From Pedobacter psychrotolerans (lineage in GTDB: Bacteria > Bacteroidota > Bacteroidia > Sphingobacteriales > Sphingobacteriaceae): a stretch of DNA of 64,000 nucleotides. Shown here in pieces: positions 9,190 to 17,890 of this stretch (the first letter of the stretch is position 1; each line of letters opens with the position of its first letter). Location of the stretch: assembly GCF_004340665.1 (NCBI RefSeq), contig NZ_SLWO01000004.1, positions 124,001-188,000 on the forward strand. The letters run 5' to 3'. Position numbers and translations under genes: made by a program. Under the pieces are notes generated by a model. It was given only the letters and a program-made list of their open reading frames with translations, was not told the origin of the DNA and did no database searches.

Positions 9190-10149
9190 TTACTGAATAT
9201 CACCGTAAGCTTTCAAAATGTCTTTCACCAATTTATGGCGAACCACATCTTCCCCACTTAAATAAATAATATCGATGCCTTTGATGTCTTCTAAAATACG
9301 CAAGCCATTAAACAAGCCCGACATTTGTTTTTTAGGTAAATCAATCTGCGTCACATCTCCCGTAACAATAAATTTAGCTGTTGGGCCCATACGGGTGAGG
9401 AACATCTTCAATTGCATATCCGTAGCATTCTGTGCCTCATCTAAAATCACAAAGCAATTATCTAGGGTACGGCCACGCATGAAAGCCAATGGTGCAATCT
9501 CGATCGTACGGTTTTCGATGTAGAATTTTAATTTCTCCGCAGGGATCATATCATCCAGTGCATCGTAAAGCGGGCGTAAATACGGATCAATTTTTTCCTT
9601 TAAATCTCCCGGTAAAAAACCGAGGTTCTCCCCTGCCTCTACTGCCGGACGGGTTAATATAATTCGTTTAATCTCTTTGTTTTTTAAGGCCCTAACAGCT
9701 AAGGCCACTGCCGTATATGTCTTTCCAGTTCCAGCTGGGCCGATAGCAAAAAGAATATCATTTTTAGCGATACTGCTTACCATTCTACGTTGATTTGCAG
9801 TTCTGGCTTTAACTAAAAGACCATTTGTTCCGAAAACGATCACTTCTCCACCTCCACCTGTAGGCTGTTCAACATCTTTTTTCACCACACCATTTGCTTT
9901 AGCACCCAATATAGATTCTACATCATTATTGGTAAGTGAACTGTATTTTTCAAGGTGAGCAACCAGCTGACTGAATTTATCTTCGAAGGCCTTAAGTTCT
10001 TGTTCATCACCGAGAACCTTAATCTCACTCCCTCTTGCAACCAGTTTCAACTTCGCAAAAGCACCTTTAATCATTTCGTAATTCTCATTATTTGCTCCCC
10101 AGAAGTGAGCAGGATTTACGGTATCCAGAGTTAATTTTAATTCGTTCAA
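9190..10149 (-). CDS. PhoH-like ATPase
   Basis: 319 residues, typical of the PhoH family. An N-terminal segment of about 100 residues with KH-like character precedes the ATPase core with Walker A GPAGTGKT at 137-144 and Walker B FVILDEAQNA near 233-242; the TRPAVEAGE motif near 174 and SGL..L near the end are also typical. PhoH proteins bind RNA and are linked to RNA metabolism, but the precise role is unsettled. The start must be TTG at 10149: upstream codons reach an in-frame stop at 10186-10188 without an ATG. The gene is divergent from the SAM hydrolase-like gene. Confidence 0.92.
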   Translation of the reverse strand: MNELKLTLDTVNPAHFWGANNENYEMIKGAFAKLKLVARGSEIKVLGDEQELKAFEDKFSQLVAHLEKYSSLTNNDVESILGAKANGVVKKDVEQPTGGGGEVIVFGTNGLLVKARTANQRRMVSSIAKNDILFAIGPAGTGKTYTAVALAVRALKNKEIKRIILTRPAVEAGENLGFLPGDLKEKIDPYLRPLYDALDDMIPAEKLKFYIENRTIEIAPLAFMRGRTLDNCFVILDEAQNATDMQLKMFLTRMGPTAKFIVTGDVTQIDLPKKQMSGLFNGLRILEDIKGIDIIYLSGEDVVRHKLVKDILKAYGDIQ

Positions 10150-10251
10150 ACTATAGTATTTTAAAAAGTTATCGGGGTATATTAATTAAAATTTGAATAT
10201 TTGCAGACGCTTAGGCCTCTACACAAGAATAAGCAATAATATTGAATTTTA

Positions 10252-11031
10252 ATGGGTATAATTACTTTAACAACAGATTTAGGTTCGAAAGATTTTTACC
10301 AGAGTGCCCTTAAAGGTAGCCTGCTAAGTCTTATGCCTAATGTTAATTTAGTTGATATTACCCATGAAGTTCCATCATTCAACATCTCCTATGCGGCTTT
10401 CGTTTTAAAAAATGCTTATCCTTATTTCCCTAAAAACACCGTACACTTAATCGGGATTGATTCTGTATATAGCGAAAACACCAAATATATTGCCATCAAA
10501 CATCGTGATCATTTTTTTGTTGGTGCAGATAATGGTATTTTTTCTTTGCTTTTTGATGATGTTCCGGAAGATGTGGTTGAGTTAAACATTATGCAGGATT
10601 TAAAATATCTTCATTTTCCTTTGGTTGATATTTTTGTTAAAGCTGCAACACATCTGGCAAAGGGCGGCAGGTTAAAAGACATTGGTTTACCTGTAGCAGA
10701 AATTGAGCAAAAGATGCTCTTGCATCCTGTTATTGAACGTGATATCATTCGTGGAAGTGTTGTTTATATTGATACTTTCTGCAACGTCATTACCAACATC
10801 ACTAAAGATCTTTTCACACGGATTCAAAAAAACCGCGACTTCACTTTATACTTTAGAAAAAGTGAAACCATTACACAATTAAGCTGGCATTATAACGAAG
10901 TTCAGGAAGGCGAAAAGCTTTGTCTTTTTGGAATAAGTAATCACCTGGAAATCGCCATTAATAAAGGGAAAGCCAGCGGATTATTGGGTTTACACCTTGG
11001 TGATATTGTTAGGGTAGAGTTTCATCCTTAA
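10252..11031 (+). CDS. S-adenosyl-L-methionine hydrolase (adenosine-forming), SAM_HAT/DUF62 family
   Basis: The 259-residue protein opens with MGIITLTTDLGSKDFYQSALKG, the N-terminal SAM-binding strand of the fluorinase/SAM hydroxide adenosyltransferase family, continues with a GADNGIFSLLF segment (about residues 93-103), and has the C-terminal domain beginning near GSVVYIDTFCNVITNI (about 163-178). Family members hydrolyse SAM to adenosine and methionine. Length and both domains are normal. It is divergent from phoH and followed by a palindromic repeat. A fluorinase is very unlikely in this context. Confidence 0.9.
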   Translation: MGIITLTTDLGSKDFYQSALKGSLLSLMPNVNLVDITHEVPSFNISYAAFVLKNAYPYFPKNTVHLIGIDSVYSENTKYIAIKHRDHFFVGADNGIFSLLFDDVPEDVVELNIMQDLKYLHFPLVDIFVKAATHLAKGGRLKDIGLPVAEIEQKMLLHPVIERDIIRGSVVYIDTFCNVITNITKDLFTRIQKNRDFTLYFRKSETITQLSWHYNEVQEGEKLCLFGISNHLEIAINKGKASGLLGLHLGDIVRVEFHP

Positions 11032-11121
11032 AAAGGACTAAAGCAGAAAGATTAAGGATTAGAGACCAAGATGAAAGACATAAGTAAAAGGATATTATTA
11101 TTTCGCTAGATCTGCTAAAAC

Positions 11122-11186
11122 CGTCGTCATGCTGAATCATTTCAGCACCTTATTAAAGAAGACTCTGAAATAAATTTAGTGTGACG
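11122..11186. repeat. CGTCAT-bounded intergenic palindrome (member 1)
   Basis: Begins CGTCGTCATGCTGAATCATT and ends AGTGTGACGA. CTGAAATAAATTTAGTGTGACG at the right end mirrors the left end, giving an imperfect palindrome. The same family occurs at 47621-47700, 17679-17750, 22021-22376 and 14262-14311. Confidence 0.6.
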
Positions 11187-11231
11187 ATATATCCAGCAAA
11201 AACAACTCTACTCTTTTCACGTTTATTATAC

Positions 11232-11747
11232 ATGAAAAAGTACATCTATCTCCTCTTATTATTATTTCTTCAAATTCAAGTCAACGCTCAGCAAGACACA
11301 TCAACTTACGCGGCTCAACGTGTTAAGGTAAATGCTTTGCTTACTGAGCGAAGTGAAAAATTTGGCCAATACGACGAGAGTCTGAATCAACGAACTGGAA
11401 TATTTGGCTGGCAAACCAAGAAAGACATTAAAAATTCTAATGAAATTCTTCGTGAGGTGGTGTTAACAGATAACAACATCTTTAAGGAATTGAAAATATT
11501 AATGGAATATAAAGATTTGCAAAACCAACAGAAAGTTGAGGTTGCGGATCATTCTCAGGAACGGATTGAGGGTTGTATGAAAACCATTAAGAAGCTTCAG
11601 GATCAAAACACGGCACTTCAAAAAGAGGCCAAGCCTGATAGTTATGGGGCTTCAACATACATTATCATCATCTTACTTTTAGTGATAATAGGCATGTTCT
11701 TCTTCTTCAATAAAAAACTTCAGCGTTATGAAAAAACAGGTGTTTAA
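11232..11747 (+). CDS. Uncharacterised protein with signal peptide and C-terminal membrane anchor
   Basis: I do not recognise this 171-residue protein. It starts at ATG 11232 with a clear signal peptide (MKKYIYLLLLLFLQIQVNAQ); a longer GTG-initiated reading from 11181 would begin inside the preceding repeat. Residues about 25-130 are charged and probably helical (many K/E/Q, with a possible coiled coil near 105-130), and residues about 138-158 form a transmembrane helix followed by a short basic tail (NKKLQRYEKTGV). The likely topology is periplasmic domain, membrane anchor, cytoplasmic tail. Its last 20 bp overlap a 48-residue gene in another frame, suggesting coupled translation. Confidence 0.7.
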   Translation: MKKYIYLLLLLFLQIQVNAQQDTSTYAAQRVKVNALLTERSEKFGQYDESLNQRTGIFGWQTKKDIKNSNEILREVVLTDNNIFKELKILMEYKDLQNQQKVEVADHSQERIEGCMKTIKKLQDQNTALQKEAKPDSYGASTYIIIILLLVIIGMFFFFNKKLQRYEKTGV

Positions 11748-11874
11748 AGTCCTGGCTAAACTCAACAAAGTAGTATTGCCAAGTTTATATAAGAAAGACC
11801 CCAATAAGTTAAATACTTTTCAGAAAGCGATATTAGGTTATCGATACTGGGTATTAACGAAAGCTTTGGATTAA
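11728..11874 (+). CDS. Small basic protein of 48 residues, overlapping the upstream gene
   Basis: ATG at 11728 opens a 48-codon frame ending in TAA at 11872-11874. The product (MKKQVFKVLAKLNKVVLPSL... ending ILGYRYWVLTKALD) is basic with a conserved-looking C-terminal aromatic and leucine pattern. From memory, small proteins of this pattern are widespread in Bacteroidota and are sometimes labelled SsrA-binding protein, but it is far too short to be SmpB. The gene overlaps the end of the upstream membrane-protein gene by 20 bp in a different frame, which indicates co-translation. Function unknown. Confidence 0.65.
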   Translation: MKKQVFKVLAKLNKVVLPSLYKKDPNKLNTFQKAILGYRYWVLTKALD

Positions 11875-11879
11875 TAAAA

Positions 11880-11919
11880 ATAAAAAAGCGTTACTAACTT
11901 TTTAAAAGTTAGTAACGCT
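11880..11919 (-). terminator. Intrinsic terminator of the serC-serA operon
   Basis: Perfect stem of at least 14 bp, AGCGTTACTAACTT/AAGTTAGTAACGCT (11887-11900 and 11906-11919), followed leftward by a U-rich tract (TTTTTTATTTTTATT). It may also stop rightward transcription from the 48-residue gene, but the T tract is poor on that side. Confidence 0.85.
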
Positions 11920-11929
11920 AGAATTTAAT

Positions 11930-12880
11930 TTATTTCTTAAAATGTTCAATAATTAAAGTCGCCAATTCCGTACCGATACGTTCCTGGGCTTCATTAGTTG
12001 ATGCACCAATGTGCGGTGTTAAAGAAATTTTAGGATGAGTTAAAATTTCTGCAAGTGGTGTAGGCTCATTATCGAAAACATCTAAACCGGCAAAAGCAAC
12101 TTTACCAGAATTTAAAGCTTCAATTAAAGCTGGTTCATCAATTGTTCCACCACGTGAGCAGTTTACAATTCCAACACCATTCTTCATTTTTGCAAATTCT
12201 TCAGCACCTAAAATCGGCTTAGCAGCGAAAGGTGTGTGTAAACTTAAGAAATCACTTCCGGCGATTACCTCATCTAAAGAAACCGTTTTAATTGGAATAC
12301 TTACAGATTTTCCGCCCTGAAATTCTAAAATAATTTCAGATTCAGAAGGGTATAAATCATAAGCTAAAACATTCATCCCTAAGCCCAAGGCAACTTTAGC
12401 CGTGGCACGACCAATACGTCCAAAACCGATAATACCGATGGTTTTACCGCTTAATTCAGTTCCTTTAGCATAAGCTTTTTTAAGGTTATTAAATTGAGTA
12501 GCACCTTCAACTGGCATTTTACGGTTAGCATCTTGTAAAAATCTAATTCCGGTAAATAGATGAGAAAAAACTAACTCAGCTACTGATAATGAAGATGCAG
12601 CAGGTGTATTTACTACAGCAACTCCCTGACTACGTGCATATTCAACGTCAATATTATCCATACCAACGCCACCCCTACCAATTAATTTAATATTTGGCAC
12701 GGCATCAATTAATTCTTTTCTAACTTTTGTTGCACTACGAACAGTGATGGCATCATAATTTTTTAAAGCTTCGGCTAACTGATCCTGAGGAATTGTTTCC
12801 GTATCCACCTGAAAACCTGCTTTTTCTAATAATTCTTTTCCGATAGGGTCTATTCCATCGTTTGCTAATATCTTAATCAT
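11930..12880 (-). CDS. serA: D-3-phosphoglycerate dehydrogenase (short form)
   Basis: First committed enzyme of serine synthesis, oxidising 3-phosphoglycerate with NAD. 316 residues: the catalytic domain halves flank a Rossmann fold with GFGRIGRA at 152-159; the conserved Arg in NCSRGGTIDE, the Glu in DVFDNEPT and the His in LTPHIGAST complete the active site. The protein stops directly after the catalytic core, so it has no C-terminal ACT domain and is unlikely to be inhibited by serine in the classical way. It follows serC with a 61-bp spacer and ends at a strong terminator. Confidence 0.93.
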   Translation of the reverse strand: MIKILANDGIDPIGKELLEKAGFQVDTETIPQDQLAEALKNYDAITVRSATKVRKELIDAVPNIKLIGRGGVGMDNIDVEYARSQGVAVVNTPAASSLSVAELVFSHLFTGIRFLQDANRKMPVEGATQFNNLKKAYAKGTELSGKTIGIIGFGRIGRATAKVALGLGMNVLAYDLYPSESEIILEFQGGKSVSIPIKTVSLDEVIAGSDFLSLHTPFAAKPILGAEEFAKMKNGVGIVNCSRGGTIDEPALIEALNSGKVAFAGLDVFDNEPTPLAEILTHPKISLTPHIGASTNEAQERIGTELATLIIEHFKK

Positions 12881-12890
12881 TGTTATTTAT

Positions 12891-12933
12891 GATTGCACAG
12901 ATTACCAGGATTACACTGATAATCTGGGATTAT
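12891..12933. repeat. Spacer palindrome in the serC-serA gap (CAGATTA/TAATCTG)
   Basis: Inverted arms CAGATTA (12898-12904) and TAATCTG (12920-12926) within CACAGATTACCAGGATTACA. This resembles a CACAGATTACA-type interspersed repeat. It lies inside the operon, upstream of serA, and has no T tract. Confidence 0.35.
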
Positions 12934-12941
12934 AATTTAAA

Positions 12942-14015
12942 TTAATTTGTTTTCGCTTGTTTCTCTTCGAAAGTTTGCATTGCATCAATTAAAGCGTGAA
13001 CACTTGTAATGGGTAATGCGTTATACATTGATGCACGGAAACCGCCAACACTTCTATGGCCTTTAATTCCTACAATACCTTGATCTTCTGCAAATTTCAG
13101 AAATGGTTTTTCCAATTCCGCATTTTCCATTACGAAACAAATATTCATTTTTGAACGATCTTCAACAGCACAAGTTCCTTTGAATAAAGGGTTACGATCA
13201 ATTTCTCTGTACAGCGCCTCAGCTTTTTGCTTATTTTCTTTCTCAATTTCAGCAACGCCACCTTTCGATTTTAACCAGCGAAGATTTAATAAAGCAACAT
13301 AAACTGAAAATACAGGCGGTGTATTGTACATTGAACCATTATCAATATGTGATTGATAGTTTAACATTGATGGAATTTTACGATCGATTTTACCGAGAAT
13401 TTCATCTTTCACAATTACAATGGTTAAACCTGCAGGTCCGATATTTTTCTGCGCACCGGCATAAATTAAATCGAATTTCGAAACGTTGATCACGCGGCTC
13501 ATGATATCTGATGACATATCGCAAACGATAGGAACACTTGTTTCAGGAACATTGAAAAGCTCTGTTCCATAAATCGTATTGTTTGATGTATAATGAAAAT
13601 AAGCACTATCAGCAGGGATTTCAAAATCCTTCGGAATGAAGGTATAGTTGGCATCTTTTGAAGAAGCAACAACATTTACATTTCCTACAAATTTAGCTTC
13701 CTTTAATGCTTTAGTAGCCCAAACGCCAGAATCTAAATAACTGGCAGTTTGACCATCTCCAAGTAAATTCATAGGAACCATTGCAAATTGTAAACTTGCA
13801 CCGCCTTGTAAAAATAAAACGGAATAACCCGATGGCACGTTTAGTAACTCTTTTACCAATTTCTCAGCTTCAGCAACAACGGCCTCAAACTCGGTTGTTC
13901 TGTGCGAAATTTCTAAAATTGATAATCCATCGTTAAAATCTAAAACTGCCTGTGCAGCTTGTTTAAACACTTCTTGAGGTAAAATACAAGGGCCTGCGCC
14001 AAAATTATGCTTCAT
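12942..14015 (-). CDS. serC: Phosphoserine aminotransferase
   Basis: Class V PLP-dependent aminotransferase of 357 residues that makes 3-phosphoserine from 3-phosphohydroxypyruvate and glutamate. The opening [13 protein letters not shown] and the SHRTTEF motif (about 38-44) are diagnostic, [12 protein letters not shown] (about 69-80) binds PLP phosphate, and [11 protein letters not shown] (about 188-198) contains the Schiff-base lysine. The C-terminal [14 protein letters not shown] segment is also typical. It is the first gene of serC-serA. No serB is nearby. Confidence 0.96.
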   Translation of the reverse strand: MKHNFGAGPCILPQEVFKQAAQAVLDFNDGLSILEISHRTTEFEAVVAEAEKLVKELLNVPSGYSVLFLQGGASLQFAMVPMNLLGDGQTASYLDSGVWATKALKEAKFVGNVNVVASSKDANYTFIPKDFEIPADSAYFHYTSNNTIYGTELFNVPETSVPIVCDMSSDIMSRVINVSKFDLIYAGAQKNIGPAGLTIVIVKDEILGKIDRKIPSMLNYQSHIDNGSMYNTPPVFSVYVALLNLRWLKSKGGVAEIEKENKQKAEALYREIDRNPLFKGTCAVEDRSKMNICFVMENAELEKPFLKFAEDQGIVGIKGHRSVGGFRASMYNALPITSVHALIDAMQTFEEKQAKTN

Positions 14016-14488
14016 CTTATTATATAATGTTTTATGTGCGTAAATGTAAAATTTTTATAGGAGTTATCTTAAAAAATCGTATCCTAAAAAATTAGATATT
14101 GTTAAAATATAACAGAAAATTGATTGATTTATTGCAGTTTTTGCAATAAAATCGATTTATAAGAAAATTGTAGATTTAATAGTTTCGAAAGCTAGAACTG
14201 TGGCTTTTAGATTGCAGCAGTCCCGCCATCCGCTTCAATCTTTTTGTCAACTTCTGTCGTTCTGAGGAATGAAGAATCTGTTTCATCGGTTGCAGATACT
14301 TCGTTCCTCAGCATTTCAACATATTCAGCGTTGCTGAAACAAAAAGTATTTCCGCTCCTGTCAGGTTTAGATTACTCAAACATTGTAATTCTTGGGATGG
14401 TTTTCCGTACAAAGCTTATCATTTGGCTAAAATTCCAAATGCATGTTCATTGGTGAAAATTTGAAAGCCTGTAATCCTTTCACCTGGT
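14016..14488. other. Long spacer between serC and the TonB receptor
   Basis: 473 bp without a supported gene. The part next to serC is very AT-rich and should hold its promoter, though no exact TAnnTTTG was found on the leftward strand. A palindromic repeat lies at 14262-14311. A rightward 70-codon frame (14244-14456) is a product of that repeat and is not accepted. Short arms GGTGAAA/TTTCACC (14452-14458, 14478-14484) lie just after the receptor stop but lack a T tract. Confidence 0.5.
14262..14311. repeat. Intergenic palindrome, CGTCAT family (diverged member)
   Basis: Arms CTGAGGAATGAAGAATCTG (14262-14280) and CAGATACTTCGTTCCTCAG (14293-14311) are inverted copies with two mismatches. The left arm is preceded by TGTCGTT, a variant of the CGTCATT that bounds the other family members. 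Confidence 0.6.
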
Positions 14489-16909
14489 TCAATTTTTCAA
14501 TTTCACAATTAGTTTAAGATTAAATTGTCTGCCAGTTAAATAATTTGGAATAGCATATTGTACCTTATCAACATTGTTTAACCACAGGTAAGAAACTGTA
14601 TTGTTGATATTCAGTAAATTGAAAATTTCAAAAAATAAGATCACCGAACTAAAATTTTTATCTAAGAATTTAGGCTTATGTATCGCAACATCATCTAAAA
14701 AATCTTTAGAAAAACCGATATCAACACGCTTATATGATGGAATAAAAAACTTATCCAAATATTTTGGTGTTTGTGGCGGTCCGATAGGTAATCGGGAACC
14801 ATATACTGCATTTAAATGTACTTTATAGGTAGGACTGTTTAATAACCTATCCTGAAAGAAAAATGAAAAATTCAACCTTTGATCAGTAGGACGTTTTATA
14901 TATCCAGGATAAATGGTTTCGCCATTTTGAAGATAATGATCACCAAAAATATCTTCTTTTGCACTCATCACCGACATCCTAAAGTAGGATATCAAATCTT
15001 TAACAAATTCACCTCCTATGCTGAAATCTGCGCCATAGGCATAACCTTTTGATACTTCATTAGCCAAATACCTGATTCTTAAATTGTCAATTTTATAAGG
15101 AATTAAACGATCTGAATATTTAAAGTATGCCTCAGAGGTAAATTTTAACCGGGTACCAAAGGCATCAAATGCATAATCATATCCAAAAGAAGTATTGTAA
15201 GAACTTTGCGCTTTTTGATTGATATTCAATTTTCCAGAGAAATCCCGAATGGTTCTGTAAGATGGTGGTTGTTTATAAACACCAGCGGTGAATCGCAAAA
15301 TCTTATTATTTCCATTCGGTCTGTAAGCAAGCAACATCCTTGGACTGAGTATCAATTGCCTGCTTAAAGAATTGTAACCTGCACGTGTGCCCAATTGTAA
15401 TTCTGCATAATCGGAAAGCGAATAACTATCCTGAATGTACGCACTATAATTTTTGATATCTATATCATTTTCAACGTTAACCACATTCTGTAACACAATA
15501 TTTTTACTATCATTCGGCACTAAAAATCCAGTTGTATCAGTATAACTATATTCGTTCAACCGATCTGCATAATGAGAGCGATCGAACTTTAAACCCCAGG
15601 AAAAAACATGGTTATTAAAGTTTTGATCTACCTTAACCTCTGAAACAAAAATCTGTGTATTCAGGTTATTGTGACCATAATTATAATAATTACCTATTGC
15701 CCTAGCTTTATTTGTGACACCTTGATTTTCTGATGAGTTACTTTGATCAACTTTATCAAAAACATAACTTCCATTAATATCAAACTGCTCCCTTTCAATA
15801 GTATTAAAATAACTGTTTATAAATTTAACCACCAGATTTGGCTTTGGGGAATAGGTTGCAGTAACTGCTGTGCCCAGTGTTTGGTAGTCATCAATTTCCT
15901 GACCAGTATAATCTACATCCAGTCGAAGTGTTGTATTTAAAGTACCGAATGTAGTTTCTCGATTTGTCGGCTCCAGCTTAAACCGTCCAAGATTCAAGTT
16001 TCCTAAAACACTAATGTTAAACTTAGGAGAGAAATCATATTGATACATTAACTGCCCATCAGCGAAATTCGGGTTATAACTCCCCTTATCATCTTGCTTA
16101 ATGAGCACGCTTGAATTATTTTTGTACCGTAAACCAACAAGCAAAAAACTACGTTTAAAAAGCCGCTTTGCAGTTAATGAAGTATTTAAAAGACTGGTAC
16201 TTAAAATGGTTTGGTTACTATCTGGCTTATCATATCTAATATCCAATATAGATGATAACTTATCCCCATATTTAGCCTCAAAACCACCAGCCGAAAATTT
16301 TGCTTTACTAACCAGATCAGCATTAATAAAACTCAATCCTTCTTGCTGCCCATTACGGATTAAAACTGGCCTATTGATTTCAACATCATTAACATATATT
16401 AAATTTTCATCGAAATTACCACCTCGAACGCTATATTGTGCGCTTAACTCGTTATTTGTTGAAACGCCTGGTAAAGTTTTCAGCATCGTTTCAAAATTCC
16501 CAGACACCAGTGGCATGGACGCAACATCAGCGATATTTATTGTGGTGGTATTACTAAGCTGATTTTGCTTGTTCGTGATATTGATTTGTTCAAGCTCATT
16601 TATATTAGCGGACAAATTTACGTGTTGCGTTATCCGTGCACCAGAATGCTCATTGAACTTTAAAATCTGTGGCTGATATCCCAGTAAAGAATATTTAATA
16701 CGGAATGACTTTGATTTGGAATAGATGGTGTAAACACCAAATTCATCGGTAACAGTTGATTGTGCCTGACCCAATACAATAACCGTAACCTGTGCCATGG
16801 GTAATTGCTGCTCGTTATAAACAATTCCAGAAACTCTTACCAATGGCTGTGCTACAGCTAAACTACAACCGGCAATGAATAAAAAAAAGATTAGCCGAAT
16901 TTGGAGCAT
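14489..16909 (-). CDS. TonB-dependent outer-membrane receptor with N-terminal carboxypeptidase-like domain
   Basis: An 806-residue receptor with signal peptide (residues 1-20, ending VAQ), a CarboxypepD_reg-like beta-sandwich (about 23-110: VRVSGIVYNEQQLPMAQVTV...), a plug domain (about 115-225: MLKTLPGVSTNNELSAQYSVRGGNFDENLIYVNDVEI) and a C-terminal 22-strand barrel. There is no SusD partner gene, so it is not a typical polysaccharide-utilisation receptor; the substrate cannot be told from sequence. The barrel ends ...LTGRQFNLKLIVKLKN, with alternating hydrophobic residues. It is monocistronic by position. Confidence 0.85.
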   Translation of the reverse strand: MLQIRLIFFLFIAGCSLAVAQPLVRVSGIVYNEQQLPMAQVTVIVLGQAQSTVTDEFGVYTIYSKSKSFRIKYSLLGYQPQILKFNEHSGARITQHVNLSANINELEQINITNKQNQLSNTTTINIADVASMPLVSGNFETMLKTLPGVSTNNELSAQYSVRGGNFDENLIYVNDVEINRPVLIRNGQQEGLSFINADLVSKAKFSAGGFEAKYGDKLSSILDIRYDKPDSNQTILSTSLLNTSLTAKRLFKRSFLLVGLRYKNNSSVLIKQDDKGSYNPNFADGQLMYQYDFSPKFNISVLGNLNLGRFKLEPTNRETTFGTLNTTLRLDVDYTGQEIDDYQTLGTAVTATYSPKPNLVVKFINSYFNTIEREQFDINGSYVFDKVDQSNSSENQGVTNKARAIGNYYNYGHNNLNTQIFVSEVKVDQNFNNHVFSWGLKFDRSHYADRLNEYSYTDTTGFLVPNDSKNIVLQNVVNVENDIDIKNYSAYIQDSYSLSDYAELQLGTRAGYNSLSRQLILSPRMLLAYRPNGNNKILRFTAGVYKQPPSYRTIRDFSGKLNINQKAQSSYNTSFGYDYAFDAFGTRLKFTSEAYFKYSDRLIPYKIDNLRIRYLANEVSKGYAYGADFSIGGEFVKDLISYFRMSVMSAKEDIFGDHYLQNGETIYPGYIKRPTDQRLNFSFFFQDRLLNSPTYKVHLNAVYGSRLPIGPPQTPKYLDKFFIPSYKRVDIGFSKDFLDDVAIHKPKFLDKNFSSVILFFEIFNLLNINNTVSYLWLNNVDKVQYAIPNYLTGRQFNLKLIVKLKN

Positions 16910-16992
16910 TCTAGTGTTAAAATAAATGTATCAGGTATTAAGATGCTATGCACCTCATCCTAGAAACAATTTAGCAATAAACATTTAACAAT

Positions 16993-17664
16993 TTAAATAT
17001 TTATAGTGCTAGCCGTCAGGCTTTTCATACTGGAAATGGTTTCAGATGGATTTTCCGTAGCGAAAATGGCATTACCAGCTACAAAAGCATTTGCGCCTGC
17101 TGATACCAATGTGGTTATATTTTGTAAACCTACACCACCATCAACCTGAATGATTAGATTTTCATTTACACCCTGAATCAATTGTTTTAAATCACTAATT
17201 TTTTTGTAGGTGTTATGAATAAATTTTTGTCCACCGAAACCCGGGTTTACTGACATGATTAACACCAAATCCAAGTCTTCAATAACATCTTGCAATAATG
17301 TAACTGGTGTGTGTGGATTTAGTGCCACTCCTGCTTTACAGCCTGAGGCTTTAATTAATTGAATGGTTCGATGTAAATGCGTACACGCTTCATAATGAAT
17401 GGTAATCCGATCTGCACCTGCCTCCGCAAATTCTGAAATATATTGATCAGGATTTACAATCATTAAGTGTACATCTAATGGTTTTGTTGCATGTTTTTTT
17501 ACAGCAGCCATTATTGGAAAGCCAAAGGAAATATTGGGTACAAAAACACCATCCATCACATCAACATGAAACCAATCGGCTTCACTTTGATTAATCATTT
17601 CGATATCACGCTGTAAGTTGCCAAAATCAGCTGAAAGTATGGAGGGTGCGATGATGTATTTCAT
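16993..17664 (-). CDS. rpe: Ribulose-phosphate 3-epimerase
   Basis: TIM-barrel enzyme of the pentose phosphate pathway, interconverting ribulose 5-phosphate and xylulose 5-phosphate. 223 residues, standard length. Diagnostic motifs are APSILSADFGNL (6-17), HVDVMDGVFVPN (33-44), DVHLMI (64-69), MSVNPGFGGQKF (about 136-147) and VDGGVG (about 174-179), which supply the metal ligands and the two catalytic aspartates. A long perfect palindrome lies just upstream, separating it from pnp. Confidence 0.96.
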   Translation of the reverse strand: MKYIIAPSILSADFGNLQRDIEMINQSEADWFHVDVMDGVFVPNISFGFPIMAAVKKHATKPLDVHLMIVNPDQYISEFAEAGADRITIHYEACTHLHRTIQLIKASGCKAGVALNPHTPVTLLQDVIEDLDLVLIMSVNPGFGGQKFIHNTYKKISDLKQLIQGVNENLIIQVDGGVGLQNITTLVSAGANAFVAGNAIFATENPSETISSMKSLTASTINI

Positions 17665-17678
17665 TTAGTCTTATATTT

Positions 17679-17757
17679 TCGTCATTGCGAGGCACGAAGC
17701 AATCTTTTAAATTTTCTGCTTGAAGATTGCTTCGTGCCTCGCAATGACGATTTTTTT
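17679..17757. repeat. Perfect 28-bp inverted repeat (CGTCAT family), followed by T7
   Basis: Left arm 17679-17706 and right arm 17723-17750 are exact reverse complements over 28 bp, beginning TCGTCATTGCGAGGCACGAA. The loop is 16 bp. Seven T residues follow on the + strand, so as RNA it would look like a rightward terminator, although no rightward gene precedes it. It is the best preserved member of the family. Confidence 0.9.
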
Positions 17758-17817
17758 ATACGATTCTTACTAAGAATGCAAGTTACAAAATCATTTCAAA
17801 CAAAATTATATCTTAAC

Positions 17818-17848
17818 AAAAAACCCTTCCAGTAAACTGAAAGGGTTT
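17818..17848 (-). terminator. Intrinsic terminator of pnp
   Basis: Stem AAACCCTTCCAGT/ACTGAAAGGGTTT (17821-17833 and 17836-17848), fully paired in leftward RNA with one G-U, followed leftward by TTTGTT. Next to it, 17856-17880 carries near-repeats of CTCCGGACT. Confidence 0.7.
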
Positions 17849-17890
17849 TTATATATCTCCGGACTCCGGACTTCCGACTCAGGAATTTTT

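Noticed and set aside
10252..11031. Fluorinase or chlorinase reading of the SAM_HAT gene
   Set aside because: Halogenating members are rare and mostly from actinomycetes; the general SAM hydrolase family fits the context better.
11728..11874. SmpB (SsrA-binding protein) for the 48-residue gene
   Set aside because: SmpB is about 150 residues with a beta-barrel fold; this peptide is far shorter and shows no such pattern.
14244..14456. Rightward open reading frame of 70 codons in the spacer after serC
   Set aside because: Its coding sequence runs through a palindromic repeat and no promoter, start context or protein pattern supports it.
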